From positions 1 to 64,000 of the forward strand of contig JAFTWA010000042.1 in assembly GCA_017465565.1 (NCBI GenBank): a stretch of 64,000 nt of DNA, read 5' to 3'. A program made the position numbers and the translations under genes. Origin of the DNA: Tyzzerella sp. (GTDB lineage Bacteria; Bacillota; Clostridia; Lachnospirales; Lachnospiraceae). The notes beneath the pieces were generated by a model. The model was given only the letters and a program-made list of their open reading frames with translations, searched no databases and was not told where the DNA came from. Position 1 is the first letter of the stretch; the number at the start of each line of letters is the position of its first letter. Positions 61,812 to 64,000 of the stretch are shown here, one piece after another.

Positions 61812-63122
61812 ATGAAGCATGAACATATTGTAAAACAGGTGGAACCTGGGAGCATCGCAGAAGAACTTGGAATTGAACCAGGCGACAAGCTGATCAGTAT
61901 TAACGATAATGAGATAGAAGATGTTTTCGATTATCATTTTTATGTGAATGATGAAGAATTAATATTATTGATAGAGAAGCCAGATGGAGAAGAATGGGAA
62001 TTAGAGATTGAGAAGGATTATGAGGAAGACCTAGGGATTGTCTTCGAACAGGGTCTTATGGATGAATATCGTTCCTGCAGAAATAAATGTATGTTTTGTT
62101 TCATTGACCAGATGCCAAAGGGAATGAGAGAGACGCTTTATTTCAAGGATGATGATTCCAGACTTTCCTTTTTGCAGGGAAACTATATTACACTTACAAA
62201 TATGAGTGACCATGATATTGACCGCATTGTAAAATATCATCTGGAGCCAATCAACATTTCGTTCCATACAACGAACCCAGAGCTTCGCTGCAAAATGCTG
62301 CACAATCGTTTCGCAGGGGAGGCACTTAAGAAGGTGGACAAGTTCTATGAGGGCGGCATCCAGATGAATGGGCAGATTGTTCTTTGTAAGGGAATCAATG
62401 ACGGCGAAGAGCTGGAAAGAAGTATTTGTGATTTGTCAAAATATCTTCCGAATCTGCAAAGTGTATCGGTGGTGCCAGTCGGGCTTACCAAATACCGGGA
62501 TGGTCTGTATCCGCTGGAATCCTTTACAAAAGAAGATGCGGAGAAGGTTTTGGATATCATTGAAAAATGGCAGAAGAAAATCTATGAAGAGTATGGAACC
62601 CATTTCATTCATGCGGGAGATGAATGGTATATTCTCGCAGAGCGCGAGGTCCCAGAGGAAGAACGCTATGACGGATACCTGCAGCTTGAAAATGGTGTTG
62701 GAATGCTTCGCCTTTTGAAAAATGAATTCCAGGAAGCATATGAGGCGCTGGAAGGTGATGATAGGGAACTTGAGATGTCTATGGTGACTGGAGTTCTTGC
62801 ATACGATTATCTTGCAGAGTTCATCAAGCGTCTGAACATGAAGTTCCCAAATGTAAAAGTGCATTTGTACAAGATTATCAATCATTTCTTCGGGGAAAAG
62901 ATTACGGTGGCAGGCCTTATTACAGGGCAGGATTTGATGGCACAGCTTAAAGGCAAGGAGCTTGGAGACTGCCTTCTTCTTCCATGTAATATGCTTCGAA
63001 GTGGCGAGGAGGTTCTTTTGGATGATGTTACGCTGAGTGAGATAAAAGAAACTTTACAAGTGGAGATAGATATTGTAAAATCAAGCGGACAAGATTTTAT
63101 TGAAGCAATTATTGAAAGATAA
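61812..63122 (+). CDS. PDZ/radical-SAM protein with DUF512
   Basis: The 436-residue protein begins with a PDZ-like domain (PGSIAEELGIEPGDKLISIND, residues about 12-32). A radical-SAM Cys motif CRNKCMFCF follows at about residue 89, giving CxxxCxxC. The C-terminus is the DUF512 domain, with LITGQDLMAQLKGK and LLPCNMLRSGEEVLLDD. The family is widespread in Firmicutes, usually beside the GTPase gene der as here, and its reaction is not known to me. A 27-bp gap separates it from der. Confidence 0.88.
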   Translation: MKHEHIVKQVEPGSIAEELGIEPGDKLISINDNEIEDVFDYHFYVNDEELILLIEKPDGEEWELEIEKDYEEDLGIVFEQGLMDEYRSCRNKCMFCFIDQMPKGMRETLYFKDDDSRLSFLQGNYITLTNMSDHDIDRIVKYHLEPINISFHTTNPELRCKMLHNRFAGEALKKVDKFYEGGIQMNGQIVLCKGINDGEELERSICDLSKYLPNLQSVSVVPVGLTKYRDGLYPLESFTKEDAEKVLDIIEKWQKKIYEEYGTHFIHAGDEWYILAEREVPEEERYDGYLQLENGVGMLRLLKNEFQEAYEALEGDDRELEMSMVTGVLAYDYLAEFIKRLNMKFPNVKVHLYKIINHFFGEKITVAGLITGQDLMAQLKGKELGDCLLLPCNMLRSGEEVLLDDVTLSEIKETLQVEIDIVKSSGQDFIEAIIER

Positions 63123-63149
63123 TATATAAAAAGAAAATAGGAGAAAATT

Positions 63150-64000
63150 ATGAGTAAACCAGTAGTAGCAATTGTTGGAAGACCGAACGTAGGAAAATCA
63201 ACATTATTTAATGCGCTGGCAGGTGAGATGATTTCCATCGTAAAAGATACACCAGGTGTTACAAGAGACAGAATTTATGCGGAAGTAACATGGTTAAACC
63301 GTGACTTTACTTTGATTGACACAGGTGGTATTGAGCCGGACAGCAGAGATATTATTTTATCACAGATGAGAGAGCAGGCACAGATTGCCATTGACACAGC
63401 AGATGTTATCATTTTCCTGACAGATGTAAGACAGGGATTGGTAGATTCTGATTCCAAGGTGGCGGATATGCTCAGACGCTCTGGAAAGCCAGTTGTCTTA
63501 GTAGTAAACAAAGTGGATAGTTTTGAGAAATTCATGTCAGATGTATATGAATTCTACAACCTTGGTATTGGCGATCCAATGCCAATTTCAGCAGCATCAA
63601 GACTTGGTATTGGTGATATGCTGGATGAAGTGACAAAGCATTTTCCAGAAGGTACTGGTGAAGAAGAGGAAGATGACAGACCAAGAATCGCAATCGTAGG
63701 AAAGCCGAATGTAGGGAAGTCTTCGATTGTAAATAAACTGCTTGGAAAGAACCGTGTTATCGTATCGGATATTGCGGGGACAACACGTGATGCGATTGAT
63801 ACAGCAATCAAATACAATGGCAAGGAATATGTGTTTATTGATACGGCGGGGCTTCGCAGGAAGAATAAGATTAAAGAAGAATTAGAGCGTTACAGTATTA
63901 TCCGTACAGTAACGGCTGTAGAGCGTGCTGACGTGGTGCTTATGGTAATCGATGCAACAGAAGGCGTCACAGAGCAGGATGCGAAGATTGCCGGGATTGC
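63150..64000 (+). CDS. der: Ribosome biogenesis GTPase Der, partial
   Basis: This double GTPase acts in 50S subunit assembly. The first G domain has [22 protein letters not shown] and NKVD. After an acidic linker (EEEEDD) the second begins with [17 protein letters not shown] and DTAGLRRK. The gene runs off the end of the window, so only about 283 residues are visible and the KH-like C-terminal domain is missing. TAGGAG precedes the ATG. Confidence 0.96.
   Translation, partial: MSKPVVAIVGRPNVGKSTLFNALAGEMISIVKDTPGVTRDRIYAEVTWLNRDFTLIDTGGIEPDSRDIILSQMREQAQIAIDTADVIIFLTDVRQGLVDSDSKVADMLRRSGKPVVLVVNKVDSFEKFMSDVYEFYNLGIGDPMPISAASRLGIGDMLDEVTKHFPEGTGEEEEDDRPRIAIVGKPNVGKSSIVNKLLGKNRVIVSDIAGTTRDAIDTAIKYNGKEYVFIDTAGLRRKNKIKEELERYSIIRTVTAVERADVVLMVIDATEGVTEQDAKIAGI

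Noticed and set aside
62368-62718. 116-codon plus-strand frame inside the DUF512 gene
   Set aside because: It lies entirely within a well-supported radical-SAM/DUF512 frame and shows no motif.

Overview
The window is about 40% G+C and looks like a chromosome segment of a spore-forming, anaerobic Clostridia species, most probably Lachnospiraceae. The basis is an Rnf complex in the order C-D-G-E-A-B, a GerW/YtfJ sporulation protein, the cmk-ispH-S1 cluster, a DUF512 radical-SAM gene next to der, a long (about 392-residue) PRPP synthetase, strong AGGAGG ribosome-binding sites and TTGACA/TATAAT promoters. No tRNA, rRNA, CRISPR array or intact transposase gene was seen.

Layout. 1-2 kb: a cell-wall-anchored surface protein behind a promoter whose spacer holds a run of ten G. 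2-10.3 kb: tyrA with a repeat-hairpin leader (minus strand), an EF-G paralogue, the TrkA/TrkH potassium uptake pair and an unknown membrane protein. 10.3-14.9 kb: an SIS-domain protein without an HTH, an HI0933-type flavoprotein, cmk, ispH and a four-S1-domain protein. 14.9-20 kb: rnfCDGEAB. 20-43 kb: a carbohydrate/phosphodiester uptake and catabolism island. It starts with an ABC importer (two permeases and a binding lipoprotein, no ATPase), an NPP-type phosphodiesterase and a nucleoside hydrolase. A LacI regulator fused to a degenerate PfkB kinase, a lipoprotein and a 2,032-residue beta-helix surface protein follow. The end is a catabolic set: a TIM-barrel isomerase-like protein, PHP phosphatase, class II aldolase, FGGY kinase, esterase, GatD-like dehydrogenase and two PfkB kinases. 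43-48.4 kb: an accessory stretch with an HTH-AAA-nuclease fusion, a BlaI/BlaR1-like pair, a gene remnant, and a structured RNA with its own promoter and terminator immediately upstream of a PBECR4-like protein. 48.4-50.4 kb: apbE, a NusG-domain-II protein and a Gx-type membrane protein. 50.4-64 kb: housekeeping genes (ruvAB, zapA, U32 peptidase, ftsW/rodA, class B PBP, DUF2953, gerW, prs, DUF512, der). A 734-bp near-perfect inverted repeat interrupts this part between gerW and prs.

How the parts fit. ApbE attaches FMN to Rnf subunits such as RnfG and perhaps RnfD, so the 48-50 kb cluster plausibly serves the Rnf complex at 15-20 kb. In the sugar island, the GatD-like dehydrogenase, a LacC/FruK-type kinase and a GatY/KbaY-type aldolase form a plausible galactitol-to-tagatose route with an FGGY kinase in place of a PTS. 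NPP, nucleoside hydrolase and ribokinase suggest a parallel nucleotide/riboside branch. Both pathway readings are inferences.

The most unusual items are: (i) the RNA-terminator-PBECR4 unit at 47.57-48.37 kb, arranged like a type III toxin-antitoxin locus; (ii) three equal 33-nt nested hairpins in the tyrA leader; (iii) the poly-G promoter at 118-148; (iv) the LacI-PfkB fusion; (v) the 287-bp-arm inverted repeat at 59.7-60.5 kb.
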